From the NCBI GenBank assembly GCA_028285105.1, contig JANQQE010000011.1, positions 248,001-312,000 of the forward strand: a stretch of 64,000 bases of DNA. The letters are read 5' to 3'. Positions 47,478-56,231 of this stretch are shown piece by piece. This stretch comes from Alphaproteobacteria bacterium. Its GTDB lineage: Bacteria; Planctomycetota; Phycisphaerae; UBA1845. Each line of letters opens with the position of its first letter. The first letter of the stretch is position 1. A model generated the notes under the pieces. It made no database searches. It was not told the origin of the DNA and saw only the letters and a program-made list of their open reading frames with translations. The position numbers and the translations under genes were made by a program.

Positions 47478-48536
47478 GTGGGATTGTGGAACTGGGTCAT
47501 GGACATGTTGATTGGCGGCGGCACGAATGCGGTCAATCCTCCGAACCATAGCGGCGAATCATCAACTGCAGTCGGTGTGCTCGAACGCGATGAGGTTGAA
47601 TCGCAATCGAGCGACAATGACGACGCGGAATGTTGGTGGAGACCAGAAGGCGAGAGTTACACCGAACGCGTACCGCTCGCGCCCTTGAACCTCTCAACCG
47701 AAGCCCGCGCTTTGGAAAACATGCTCATCTCGCAATTCGATGGGCATGATCTTTCATTGCCACCGCTGCCCCGCGTACCCGAAGCCGTTCTGCGAAAACT
47801 CCGCAAGCGAAACTGCAACCTTCCGGAAATTGCACACGATATCAGCGAAGACCAGGTCAGCGCAGCATCCGTCTTGCGTATGTCGAACTCACCACTCTAT
47901 CGCGGAATGAATAAGATCACTTCCTTGGAGTTGGCTGTCGTTCGACTGGGTTCCAACGCCATCAAGACCCTGATGCTCCATCAAGCCATGCGGTCGTCCA
48001 CGTTTGAGCAAGGAGGCGGTTATAACAAAGTCGCCGAAATGCTTTCGCTGCGCGCCCTATCAGCCGCTTACGTCATGCGCGAGTTGGCCCAACTGACCGA
48101 CGTCGACATCGAAGAAGCCTTCATGATCGGCCTCCTTCACGATATTGGCAATGTCATGGTGCTGCGGACTGCGGTTGGTCTTAGAAAGCTGTCGAAATTC
48201 GAAATCGACATGGAATCGTTCGAATTTCTTTGCGAGGAAACGCACCAGGAATTTGGAGAATTGATCGCAGAGTCTTGGGGCTTGCCGGACCACATTCGAT
48301 CGCTCGTTTCAAGTCATCACGAGTATCCCGAATCGGACGACCCGCTCTTCACTGAACGTCTGCTGATCGAATTGACGGACATGATCTGCTCGCTGTTGAC
48401 GTTCACGCCGTATCAGCCGTACAACATTCTCGAATCGCGTGCGGCGAAAGACTTGGGTTTCGCCGATCGACCCGAATTTGGCGCAATCCTCGAACGTCTA
48501 CCGGACGATTTGGAAGAAGTACTCGAATTCTTCTAA
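47478..48536 (+). CDS. HDOD-domain signalling protein
   Basis: A 352-residue protein from a GTG at 47478 preceded by GGGGG; ATGs at 47499 and 47505 are alternatives. After an acidic variable N-terminus (about 1-75) comes an HDOD domain (about 85-285): LPPLPRVPEAVLRKLRKR, SAASVLRMSNSPLYRGM, EEAFMIGLLHDIGNVMVL and a following SSHH. HDOD proteins resemble HD-GYP regulators but lack phosphodiesterase residues and act as signalling scaffolds. It is a second HDOD protein in this window besides the HDOD-GGDEF fusion. Divergent from the BMC operon, but no link is shown. Confidence 0.88.
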   Translation: MGLWNWVMDMLIGGGTNAVNPPNHSGESSTAVGVLERDEVESQSSDNDDAECWWRPEGESYTERVPLAPLNLSTEARALENMLISQFDGHDLSLPPLPRVPEAVLRKLRKRNCNLPEIAHDISEDQVSAASVLRMSNSPLYRGMNKITSLELAVVRLGSNAIKTLMLHQAMRSSTFEQGGGYNKVAEMLSLRALSAAYVMRELAQLTDVDIEEAFMIGLLHDIGNVMVLRTAVGLRKLSKFEIDMESFEFLCEETHQEFGELIAESWGLPDHIRSLVSSHHEYPESDDPLFTERLLIELTDMICSLLTFTPYQPYNILESRAAKDLGFADRPEFGAILERLPDDLEEVLEFF

Positions 48537-48569
48537 ACACAATGCTGAAATCCTCAGAACAACCGGACC

Positions 48570-50159
48570 TCAGGTCAGGTTCACCAGCGGTGGAGCCGGG
48601 TTGGCGTTCGCTTCCAGTGGCAACGTCGCCGTAAATGTGCTGCCCACGCCTTCGGCGCTTTCCACTGCAATCGAACCACCGAGCATCTCGCAGAGTTCGC
48701 GGGTAATCGCCAGGCCCAGACCCGTACCGCTGTATTCGCGCGTCACAGACGAATCCATCTGCCGAAATTTTTCAAACACCGTTTCCAGCTGGGCTTGAGG
48801 AATTCCGACACCGGTATCCTTTACAGAAAACAGAATGCTGTCGTCACCCGCTGGTTGGACGATCAAGTCAACCGATCCACCTCTGGGCGTAAACTTGATG
48901 GCATTGCTCAAAAGGTTATAGAGAATCTGATGCAGTCGCCCCGAATCGGAATGCATCGGTGGCAGGTTGCTGTCAATGTGCAACGCAAGTTCAAGCTCTC
49001 CCTTGTCCGCGACTGGCGTCATGAAATCGATCAGATTTGTGCAAAGGTCTTTCAATTCAAACGTTTTGAGATGCAATTCAAACTTTCCGGCTTCGATCTT
49101 CGCGAGGTCGAGCAAGTCATTGATGATATCCAGCAGACTCCGCCCGCTGGTGAGGATGTTGCCAGCATATCGCGTCAACCGATTGGGGTCGATCGACTTG
49201 CCGTCACCAGCTTCTGCGAGCAGTTCGGCGAATCCGATGATCGAAACCAACGGTGTCCGCAACTCGTGACTCACATTGGCAATAAACTCGCTCTTGACCC
49301 GGTTGCTTTCAAACAAGGCAACATTGGTCTCAGCCAATTCGCCAAGTCGGGTGTCTAACGAACGGTTCGTTTTTCGCAACTGCTCCTGCGAATGTTGCAA
49401 ATGCCCCAGCATGTCGTTAAATGCCGTGCCCAACTCCTCAAACTCGTCACCCGTTTCGATCACCGATCGAGCGCTCATTTCGCCAAGCGTCACTTTTTCA
49501 GCGATGCGGCGCAGTTTCCTCACCGGAGACAGCAATACCTTCTGCGTCACCCAATAGAAAACCAGCACCGCCAGGAACGCCCCCAACGCAAGCGACGCCA
49601 CCAGAACGCCTATGTTCAGCAGCGCGTGCTCTGCCGGAATCGGCACGCGAACCTCGATCAGCCCCTTTAATTTACCCGCTCCCGGATCGCCGCTCACTTC
49701 TCGGATACCCATCGCCAACCGCACTTCGACCTTGCCGTCATCGTAGTGCTCTAATTTGAACCGATAAATCGCATCCGAATCGCGCTGAAGTTCAGCAATG
49801 GTGTGCGTCAGAAATCCCTCTCCTTTGCCAACCATCTCGAGGGTCTGGGCCTGCTCAACCGGGAACAACCGCGGAGGCATTGCAGCCAATTCATCGGCAC
49901 CGAATCGTTTGCGCAGGCGTGGCCAATTGCGGTTGATCGATTCCTGCGCAACTTCCCAATCCTGACCAAGAAGGTCCGTTTCCATCGTCGCAACGGTGGC
50001 AGATTCCTTGGCCATCCGCAGATACTGCTCGCGCGTTAGATCATTCATCCGTATCGCTGGAATAATCAGCGAAGCGCCAATAATGATCAGGACAGCCGCC
50101 CCAAACAGAAACTGACATTTGCGCGCGAGCGAGATTTTGGTATTGGGAAATAGTCTCAT
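48570..50159 (-). CDS. Membrane sensor histidine kinase
   Basis: A 529-residue protein. Two membrane helices (about 15-37 and 183-210) flank a periplasmic sensor of about 145 residues. A HAMP domain (about 205-258) and coiled coil lead to the HisKA region with phospho-acceptor His298 (NVSHELRTPLVSIIGFAE). The ATPase domain has LLSNAIKFTPRGG (N box), VKDTGVGIP (G1), and SGTGLGLAI (G2). It should phosphorylate a response regulator, but no regulator gene is adjacent, so it is an orphan kinase. Convergent with the HDOD gene. Confidence 0.94.
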   Translation of the reverse strand: MRLFPNTKISLARKCQFLFGAAVLIIIGASLIIPAIRMNDLTREQYLRMAKESATVATMETDLLGQDWEVAQESINRNWPRLRKRFGADELAAMPPRLFPVEQAQTLEMVGKGEGFLTHTIAELQRDSDAIYRFKLEHYDDGKVEVRLAMGIREVSGDPGAGKLKGLIEVRVPIPAEHALLNIGVLVASLALGAFLAVLVFYWVTQKVLLSPVRKLRRIAEKVTLGEMSARSVIETGDEFEELGTAFNDMLGHLQHSQEQLRKTNRSLDTRLGELAETNVALFESNRVKSEFIANVSHELRTPLVSIIGFAELLAEAGDGKSIDPNRLTRYAGNILTSGRSLLDIINDLLDLAKIEAGKFELHLKTFELKDLCTNLIDFMTPVADKGELELALHIDSNLPPMHSDSGRLHQILYNLLSNAIKFTPRGGSVDLIVQPAGDDSILFSVKDTGVGIPQAQLETVFEKFRQMDSSVTREYSGTGLGLAITRELCEMLGGSIAVESAEGVGSTFTATLPLEANANPAPPLVNLT

Positions 50160-50306
50160 CTTCGATTAAATCGCCACTATGCTGCCTGGTCATTGACACG
50201 CATAGGCACAACATCTGGCGTGCTTGAATTCGCCGCGAGGTAGTCAGTATACCTTGCATCGCTCAGTTGCACGAACCTGAAGGTAATCCGGATCGTATCT
50301 GGAACC

Positions 50307-51524
50307 ATGTCACCATTCGATGGAGTTTTGCTGGCGTCGTGCCTGTTCGACATCGCCGTCTTTGTCGCGCTTTTTTGGCTGGCGGCCGACCATGCAGGAG
50401 CAAAGGGCCTTTCGACCGTCAGCCCTACAATGTTCCTGACGACGTTGCTGATGTCTGTGGGCATCGTCGCAGTCAAGACTGTTGCATTCGCAGTCTTGGG
50501 CGTTCATCTGTTCGGGTTGATTCACATTCTGTACCTCGACATCGCGATCGTCGCGCCCACCATCGCAGTATTGATCTGTGTCAGTCGCTACTTTCGTATC
50601 CCGGGTGTTGGCAGGATCCGGTTTGGTCACGTCGGAGGGGTTGCCGCGATGATGGCAATGCTGCTCGTTCCTGTCTGCCTTTATGCCTCGTACTTCGAGC
50701 CGTTTAACCTGAAAACAGAACACCACCGAATCGAAGTTGCCGGATTGCCTCAGGAAAATTCACCCATCACGATCGCCGTCCTCGCTGACCTTCAATTTGA
50801 ACAGGTCACGTCCCACGAACGTCGTGCGATCGATTTGGCCATGGAAGCTGACCCCGACATCATCCTGATCCCCGGAGACGTCTTTCAGGGTACCGAGCGA
50901 CAGTTCCGCGAGCAGGAATCGGCGATCAAATCGCTTCTGAGCAAGCTTGAAGCGCCAGGCGGCGTGTACCTGGTCAGCGGCGACTGCGATCGGTTGAACC
51001 TGCTGATGCGGGCGATTGAAGGCTCGAAAATCAAATTCATCGACGGACAAGTCATCAACGCAAGAGTCGGTGAATCGAAAATTACAATTGCAGGTATTCC
51101 GATCAACTACCGATCGGCTGCGGCCCGCAACACACTGCGGCAGCTTTCGCAACGCGCTGATCGCTCAGACGTCGCCCTTGTATTGGTTCACCGACCAGGA
51201 GTCACCTTGCTACCTGAAATGCCTGACGATGTCGATTTGATTGTTGCCGGACACACGCACGGTGGGCAGATTCAAATACCTGGATTCGGACCGCCCATCA
51301 CCTTGTCGGCTGTCCCCCGCGACGTGGGTGCCGGCGGATTGAGTCTTCTCAACAATAGAAATGTTTACGTCTCGCGAGGAGTTGGTTGCGAGCGCGGTCA
51401 CGCACCGCGCATCCGATTCTTCTGCCCGCCCGAAGTTTCGATTCTGACCTTGGCTCCAAAGGTTAGCCGTGCCCCACAACATTTAATGGAATCCGATACT
51501 GGAATTGGTTCCGTATCCGAATGA
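50307..51524 (+). CDS. Membrane-anchored metallophosphatase-like protein with altered active site
   Basis: A 405-residue protein. Four hydrophobic helices (about 5-130) precede a calcineurin-like phosphoesterase domain (about 145-390) of the YkuE/LpxH-related kind. The motif positions read ADLQ (161-163) where DxH is expected, IPGDVF for GD, SGDCD (225-228) where GNHD/E is expected, and an intact AGHTHGGQ (314-320). Two metal/catalytic positions (His to Gln and Asn-His to Asp-Cys) are therefore changed. It may be inactive or use other chemistry. The C-terminal SRGVGCERGHAPRIRFFCPPEV matches the family end. Function unknown. Confidence 0.82.
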   Translation: MSPFDGVLLASCLFDIAVFVALFWLAADHAGAKGLSTVSPTMFLTTLLMSVGIVAVKTVAFAVLGVHLFGLIHILYLDIAIVAPTIAVLICVSRYFRIPGVGRIRFGHVGGVAAMMAMLLVPVCLYASYFEPFNLKTEHHRIEVAGLPQENSPITIAVLADLQFEQVTSHERRAIDLAMEADPDIILIPGDVFQGTERQFREQESAIKSLLSKLEAPGGVYLVSGDCDRLNLLMRAIEGSKIKFIDGQVINARVGESKITIAGIPINYRSAAARNTLRQLSQRADRSDVALVLVHRPGVTLLPEMPDDVDLIVAGHTHGGQIQIPGFGPPITLSAVPRDVGAGGLSLLNNRNVYVSRGVGCERGHAPRIRFFCPPEVSILTLAPKVSRAPQHLMESDTGIGSVSE

Positions 51525-52402
51525 GACGGCCCGGTTGATTTGGTCTGATGAGACGGATCAGGCGACTCAAGTCTGTCAAGATTTTTTACGGACTTTTGAC
51601 CAACTATTTGTTGCCTTTGGTTGTGCGCATTCTTATACTGTGAGTAACCCACTTCGTTGCAAATGGTTGGAACGTTCTGTGAATCTCGGTGGGCTGGCAT
51701 CGGCGGTGATTTGTCAGTTTGGGTCGTCTTGCACGCCCTGATCGATTTGTTCACTAACTATATAAACGACAGCAGGTTACAGAATCGACCGTCATTTTGA
51801 TCGGCATGACACCGGTTGGCGGAGAAGTCTAGATTCGGCGAGATTCTTGCGAACGGCATTTGGCAAACTGCTCTCGCTTTGATCGGGAGAACTTTGTCGG
51901 CAGGCATCGAGGGAATAATGTCGCGTGTAGCAAATAAGCGACTGGCTTGCGATGCCAAAATCATCCGAAGGTTCGGTTGAGCTGGTTCGTTTCGGATTAG
52001 CCCTCGCCGGTCAAAGAAATTCGCGATTGCCTGAAAGGTTGATCGGCTTGGCTAACAATAGCACTGCGATGAGACCCAGCACTGCGATGAGCCATTCGCA
52101 TTGCTGGTGTGCAAATTATAGAGGAGTGCTAACTAAAGGGTGCTTGCGTTTTGCTCGATGATTGAATCAGGCGTTGCGACGATTCGCGCTTTTTACAATC
52201 CATCGATTCAGCATCTTGAAATTTGAAATCCAGGTGGGCAACACGCGGGAATTCTTGTGGTGAACTTCCCGGCAGATGAGATCACTGCCAGCGTTGCCAG
52301 TCGCCTTAACAATACATCGATCTTCCACTCGCTGCGGCACCCTTTGACCGCGCCAATACTATCGGGGTGCCGCACGCCTTTTTTACTGTTTGCAATTGAA
52401 GT
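51525..52402. other. Long intergenic region without a supported gene
   Basis: These 878 bases contain only short reading frames with no recognisable protein features. A 14-base direct repeat AGCACTGCGATGAG occurs at about 52060 and 52078. A terminator-like hairpin (52333-52386) on the plus strand does not follow any annotated gene closely. It may end a non-coding transcript, or a decayed gene may lie here. Confidence 0.5.
52333..52386 (+). terminator. Orphan terminator-like hairpin
   Basis: Arms TGCGGCACCC (52333-52342) and GGGTGCCGCA (52365-52374), with a 22-base loop, then GCC and six T. It lies about 800 bases past the metallophosphatase stop. Confidence 0.55.
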
Positions 52403-52468
52403 GTAGGGTCCGCTGTGCGGACCATTTCATCCTTTCGCGCGCAATTCGGTCCGCACAGCGGACCCTAC
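52403..52468. repeat. REP/BIME-like paired palindromes
   Basis: Two perfect 21-base inverted arms (52403-52423 and 52448-52468) are separated by 24 bases. Each arm contains its own small palindrome GGTCCGC/GCGGACC around a three-base centre. This is the layout of two head-to-head REP units, as found outside genes in many bacteria and mobilised by RAYT transposases. Confidence 0.75.
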
Positions 52469-52483
52469 GGTCACTAACCAGAA

Positions 52484-52966
52484 TCAATACGATAAGCCGG
52501 ACTTGCGGATGTGGACGTAGGGTTTTTGATCGCCAGCGGTGTTCGTTGAGCAGACCTTGGCAATATAAACGGTATGGTCTCCCGCCTTTGCACTGGACTG
52601 TACCTCGCAGGACAGGCTGCCAGCCGCCACAGCCAACTCCACGCCCCACTCATTCTCGCTGGTTTCGAGCCCTTCAAATGCCGGTTCACCCGGTCCAAAC
52701 CCAGCCCCAAAATGCTTGAACATTGCACCCGGATCTTCGCCCAGCAGGTTGAGTACGAATCGGTTGGTGTCGTCGATAATCCCCTGAATGGGCCTGCCGT
52801 TCTTGACAGATACCGTCACGTATGGGGGGTCGAAAGAAGCTTGCTGAACCCATGAAGCCAGCATCCCCGTCGCGGCATCGCCCGCGCCGGCTGTGATGAT
52901 GCTGCAACCGCTGGGGATCAGTGCCAATGCCTTCGCCAAAGTTGAATCTTGATCTGTTTTGGTCAT
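52484..52966 (-). CDS. Flavin reductase-like FMN-binding protein
   Basis: A 160-residue cytoplasmic protein of the flavin reductase-like split-barrel family. It begins AKALALIPSGCSIITAG and has GMLASWVQQASFDPPYVTVSVKNGRP, the typical FMN-binding order, then RFVLNLLGEDP. The C-terminus carries a VQSSAKAGDHTVYIAKV strand pair. Such proteins reduce or hold FMN for partner oxygenases or oxidoreductases. It lies 26 bases downstream of the msrB stop on the same strand, so the two may be co-transcribed, hinting at redox stress. Confidence 0.9.
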   Translation of the reverse strand: MTKTDQDSTLAKALALIPSGCSIITAGAGDAATGMLASWVQQASFDPPYVTVSVKNGRPIQGIIDDTNRFVLNLLGEDPGAMFKHFGAGFGPGEPAFEGLETSENEWGVELAVAAGSLSCEVQSSAKAGDHTVYIAKVCSTNTAGDQKPYVHIRKSGLSY

Positions 52967-52992
52967 TCGAAATTCGCAGGGAGTGACATCGA

Positions 52993-53397
52993 TTAGCCAA
53001 CCGCCCCGTCCTTAAAATCAAGTGATGCCGAGTTGATGCAATAACGCTGCCCGGTTGGGTTCGGACCGTCAGGAAACAAATGACCAAGGTGTGCGTCACA
53101 GCGGCTGCATTTCACCTCGATCCGCCGCATCCCGAAACTGTTGTCCTCATGCTCGGTGATGTTCGACTTATCAACCGCATCCCAAAAACTCGGCCATCCG
53201 CTGCCAGAGTCAAATTTGGTGTCCGAAGTAAACAGATACTGACCGCAGCACGAACAGGCGTACACGCCCTCACCCTTGTGATCCCAGTACTTGCCGGTAA
53301 ATGCCGGCTCGGTTCCGCCGCAGCGGGTCACCTGATACTGATCGGGGCTGAGTTCCTGACTCCATTCGTCGTCCGATTTCTTGACGCGGTCTGACAT
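52993..53397 (-). CDS. msrB: Peptide-methionine (R)-S-oxide reductase
   Basis: A 134-residue repair enzyme that reduces methionine-R-sulfoxide in proteins. Two CxxC zinc pairs (CSCCG and CSRCDAHLGH) and the catalytic cysteine in GQRYCINSASL are present, together with FDSGSGWPSFW for substrate binding. The catalytic residue is Cys, not selenocysteine. It lies 14 bases after the aspS stop and 26 before the flavin reductase gene, suggesting an aspS-msrB-flavin reductase transcript. Confidence 0.97.
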   Translation of the reverse strand: MSDRVKKSDDEWSQELSPDQYQVTRCGGTEPAFTGKYWDHKGEGVYACSCCGQYLFTSDTKFDSGSGWPSFWDAVDKSNITEHEDNSFGMRRIEVKCSRCDAHLGHLFPDGPNPTGQRYCINSASLDFKDGAVG

Positions 53398-53411
53398 TCG
53401 ATTCTAAATCC

Positions 53412-55220
53412 TTAAGACACATTGGCTTCTTTGGCTTTGACTTCAGGACGCTTGTCGATGCCGAGTTCCTCCAACTGCTCGTCAGCCACTTCACCCGGAG
53501 CGTTGGTCAGCGGGCAGACTGCACGCTGCGTTTTGGGGAATGCGATCACATCACGCAAAGAATCGCACTTGGCCATCATCATCACCCAACGGTCGAAGCC
53601 CATCGCAATGCCACCGTGCGGCGGTGCCCCGTATCGCAGGGCGTCCATGAGGAACTGGAATTTCTCGTGGGCTTCCTCATCGGTGATGCCAAGGAGTTTG
53701 AACACTTTCGATTGAATCTCGCGGCTATGGATTCGGATGCTACCGCCGGCCATCTCGATACCGTTGAGGGTCAAGTCATACGCCTTGGCAATGACCTTGC
53801 CCGGATCGGTATCAAGCATGGGAATGTCTTCGTCCTTCGGCGCGGTAAACGGATGGTGGAGGCTGTAGAAGCGCTTGTCCTCCTCGCTCCATTCGAACAT
53901 AGGGAAGTTAACGACCCACAGCAGATTCCATTCATCGTCCGGAACCAGATCGAGAATCTCGCTCAAGCGCGTTCGCACATAGTGCAAATACTTGCAAACG
54001 TCGGCGTAGGTTCCGGGCATAAAGAAGATCGCATCGCCGACCTTTGCACCAGTGGCAGCCAGCAGTTCATCGCAGACTGGCTGGAGGAATTTCGCGACAC
54101 CGGTGGACAATTCCACACCGCCGTCGCCTTGAATCACCTTGGTGACTGGAAGACCACCGCCACCGATGCCCTTGACCTCGTCGGCCAACCCATCGGTCAC
54201 CTTGCGGGTCAGTTCGCCACCACCCGTCGCCACGATGCATTTGACCAAACCGCCCTTGCCAATGGCGTCCTTGAAGATACTGAAGTCGGTCTTGCCGGCG
54301 ACCTCGGAGATGTCCTGCAATTCAAGTCCAAATCGCAGATCCGGGCGATCGATTCCGAATCGGTCCATCGCCTCGTGGTAGGACATGCGCGGGAACGGCG
54401 TAGGGATGTCCAGCCCGATGCCCTCTTTGAACATCGTCGCGACCGCCGCCTCGACGGCTTCAAGGACGTCGTCCACCTGAACGAACGCCATCTCCAGATC
54501 GATCTGCGTGAACTCCGGCTGGCGATCGGCGCGCAGGTCTTCGTCGCGAAAACACCGGACGATCTGACAATATCGATCGAAGCCAGCCATCATGAATAGC
54601 TGCTTGTACAACTGCGGCGATTGGGGCAGCGCAAAGAATTTTCCGGGATAAACGCGCGACGGGACCAGATAGTCGCGGGCCCCTTCGGGCGTCGATTTAC
54701 CGAGGAACGGCGTTTCGATTTCGACGAAGTCCTGGTCCGCAAACGTGTCGCGGGCCGCTTTCGCCAAGCGGTGTCGAAGCCGGATGATCTCCTGCATCTT
54801 TGGACGGCGCAGGTCGAGCACCCGGTTCTTGAGTCGGGCGTCTTCACTGGCGTCAGTGTCATCCTCGACCGCAAATGGCGGCGTGTCGGATTTGCTCAAG
54901 ACGTCCAGATCGTGCCCCTCAACTTCGATCTCGCCGGTCGCGAGTTTGGGATTGACGTTTTCGCCGCGCAGGGCGACGTTGCCTCGAACCGCGATGCAAT
55001 CTTCGCGCCGGACGGTGCCGGCCAACTTGTGGGCGACGGGATCGGTCTGCGGGTTGAACTTGACTTGGGTGATGCCCGAATAGTCACGAATATCGATGAA
55101 GGCCATCCCACCCAAATCGCGGTAGTTGTGTGCCCATCCAACGAGGATGACTTCCTGCCCCAAATGGGACGCACGAAGTTCCCCGTTCTTATGCGTTCTC
55201 TTGTTGTACGGCACTGCCAC
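53412..55220 (-). CDS. aspS: Aspartyl-tRNA synthetase
   Basis: A 602-residue class IIb synthetase of bacterial type. A GTG start has AGGAGG seven bases upstream. Domains: N-terminal OB fold for the anticodon (about 1-115, VILVGWAHNYRDLGGMAFIDIRD), catalytic core with VEIETPFLGKSTPEGARDYLVPSR, PQSPQLYKQLFMMAGFDRYCQ and RCFRDEDLRADRQPEFTQID, a GAD insertion (about 300-420), and the end motif GGIAMGFDRWVMMM. It may charge tRNA-Asn as well, as in many bacteria that lack AsnRS; this cannot be decided here. It heads the three-gene minus-strand group. Confidence 0.97.
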   Translation of the reverse strand: MAVPYNKRTHKNGELRASHLGQEVILVGWAHNYRDLGGMAFIDIRDYSGITQVKFNPQTDPVAHKLAGTVRREDCIAVRGNVALRGENVNPKLATGEIEVEGHDLDVLSKSDTPPFAVEDDTDASEDARLKNRVLDLRRPKMQEIIRLRHRLAKAARDTFADQDFVEIETPFLGKSTPEGARDYLVPSRVYPGKFFALPQSPQLYKQLFMMAGFDRYCQIVRCFRDEDLRADRQPEFTQIDLEMAFVQVDDVLEAVEAAVATMFKEGIGLDIPTPFPRMSYHEAMDRFGIDRPDLRFGLELQDISEVAGKTDFSIFKDAIGKGGLVKCIVATGGGELTRKVTDGLADEVKGIGGGGLPVTKVIQGDGGVELSTGVAKFLQPVCDELLAATGAKVGDAIFFMPGTYADVCKYLHYVRTRLSEILDLVPDDEWNLLWVVNFPMFEWSEEDKRFYSLHHPFTAPKDEDIPMLDTDPGKVIAKAYDLTLNGIEMAGGSIRIHSREIQSKVFKLLGITDEEAHEKFQFLMDALRYGAPPHGGIAMGFDRWVMMMAKCDSLRDVIAFPKTQRAVCPLTNAPGEVADEQLEELGIDKRPEVKAKEANVS

Positions 55221-55582
55221 GGTACGGCCTCCTGGCTGGTTTCAGCCTTGATGGTATCTACTAACTGATTTCTGGCGGATAAGTCGCGTAGTTTTATGAC
55301 TTTGCGATGTGAAAAGCAACGCCGCCAAGGGGCAGATTCTCTCGATGCATCGCCGAGAATTGAGAATCCTCATGGCTTGAACCGCCGAAACATGACCGAA
55401 ACGCACCATCGACCGCATATAACCGTATAAACCCATGCGCCGTGGCTAATCGCTGTCCCATCCGTCTTTCTAAAATAAGACCTATAATGGCCCGGCGGAT
55501 GGCTTGGTTTGCAAGTCATATTTGCGCGAATCGGAACCGATGGGTAGAACAGACGTCTAACCCCTTAACAGCAGGTGATGCG
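55221..55582. other. Divergent intergenic region, aspS / ECF sigma
   Basis: These 362 bases hold the aspS ribosome site and a candidate promoter at 55483. In-frame codons extend upstream of the sigma gene to 55442 but show no family sequence. Confidence 0.5.
55483..55488 (+). promoter_or_regulatory. Candidate -10 box of the sigma/anti-sigma operon
   Basis: A perfect TATAAT, about 95 bases before the TTG start of the sigma gene. No convincing -35 box is present. If used, it places transcription start downstream of 55487 and supports the short form of the sigma protein. Confidence 0.35.
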
Positions 55583-56230
55583 TTGGAATCGCATTTGGCT
55601 GAAGGTCATTTTGAGGATGCAGTTCTGGTTCGCCGAGTGCAAGCCGGAGAGGTCCACGCCTTCAACGCGCTCGTCACCAAGTATCAGGATCGCATTTTCA
55701 ATACCTGCTGGCGGATCTGCGGCGATCATGCGGACGCAGGGGAGTTGACGCAGGAAGTGTTCATGAAGTCGTTTCAATCCATCGGCAAGTTTCATGGCAA
55801 GAGCGCCTTTTACACGTGGGTGTTTCGCATTGCGGTGAATCAATCGATTTCGTTCAAACGTAAACATGCCAAACGCAAAACGCATTCGTTGGATGGATCG
55901 TTGAACAACCACGACGACTCGGGCCATGGGCTGAAGGCCACCCTTGCTGCTGACGCTTCGGACGATCCCATTGCTGCTGCCGCCGCTTCCGAAAGTGAAC
56001 ACTTGGTAACCGAAGCATTGGCCAAGCTCGATCCCGATCAGCAAGCCGTATTGGTCTTGCGCGACATCGAAGGGATGGACTATCAGAACATCGCCGACAT
56101 TCTCGAAGTCGCGGTCGGCACGGTGAAGTCGCGTATCTATCGCGGGCGGATGAGTCTTCGAACGCTATTGTGCGACGGCGAGAATCAAACTCAGCCGGAC
56201 GCCAAGGCAACGGGAGGAAACGTTTTCTGA
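55583..56230 (+). CDS. ECF-type RNA polymerase sigma factor
   Basis: A 215-residue sigma factor from a TTG start with AGGTG five bases upstream; an in-frame extension to 55442 is possible but unlike the family. Region 2 has FNALVTKYQDRIFNTCWRI and GELTQEVFMKSF. Region 4 has LDPDQQAVLVLRDIEGMDYQ and IADILEVAVGTVKSRIYRGR as its helix-turn-helix. An acidic Ala-rich linker lies between. The anti-sigma-like gene begins two bases after the stop, so the pair forms a regulatory unit. The target regulon is unknown. Confidence 0.92.
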   Translation: MESHLAEGHFEDAVLVRRVQAGEVHAFNALVTKYQDRIFNTCWRICGDHADAGELTQEVFMKSFQSIGKFHGKSAFYTWVFRIAVNQSISFKRKHAKRKTHSLDGSLNNHDDSGHGLKATLAADASDDPIAAAAASESEHLVTEALAKLDPDQQAVLVLRDIEGMDYQNIADILEVAVGTVKSRIYRGRMSLRTLLCDGENQTQPDAKATGGNVF

Positions 56231-56231
56231 C

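Noticed and set aside
51505-51964. Small genes in the gap after the metallophosphatase
   Set aside because: Frames of 60-78 codons have no ribosome site, no domain and unlike codon use.
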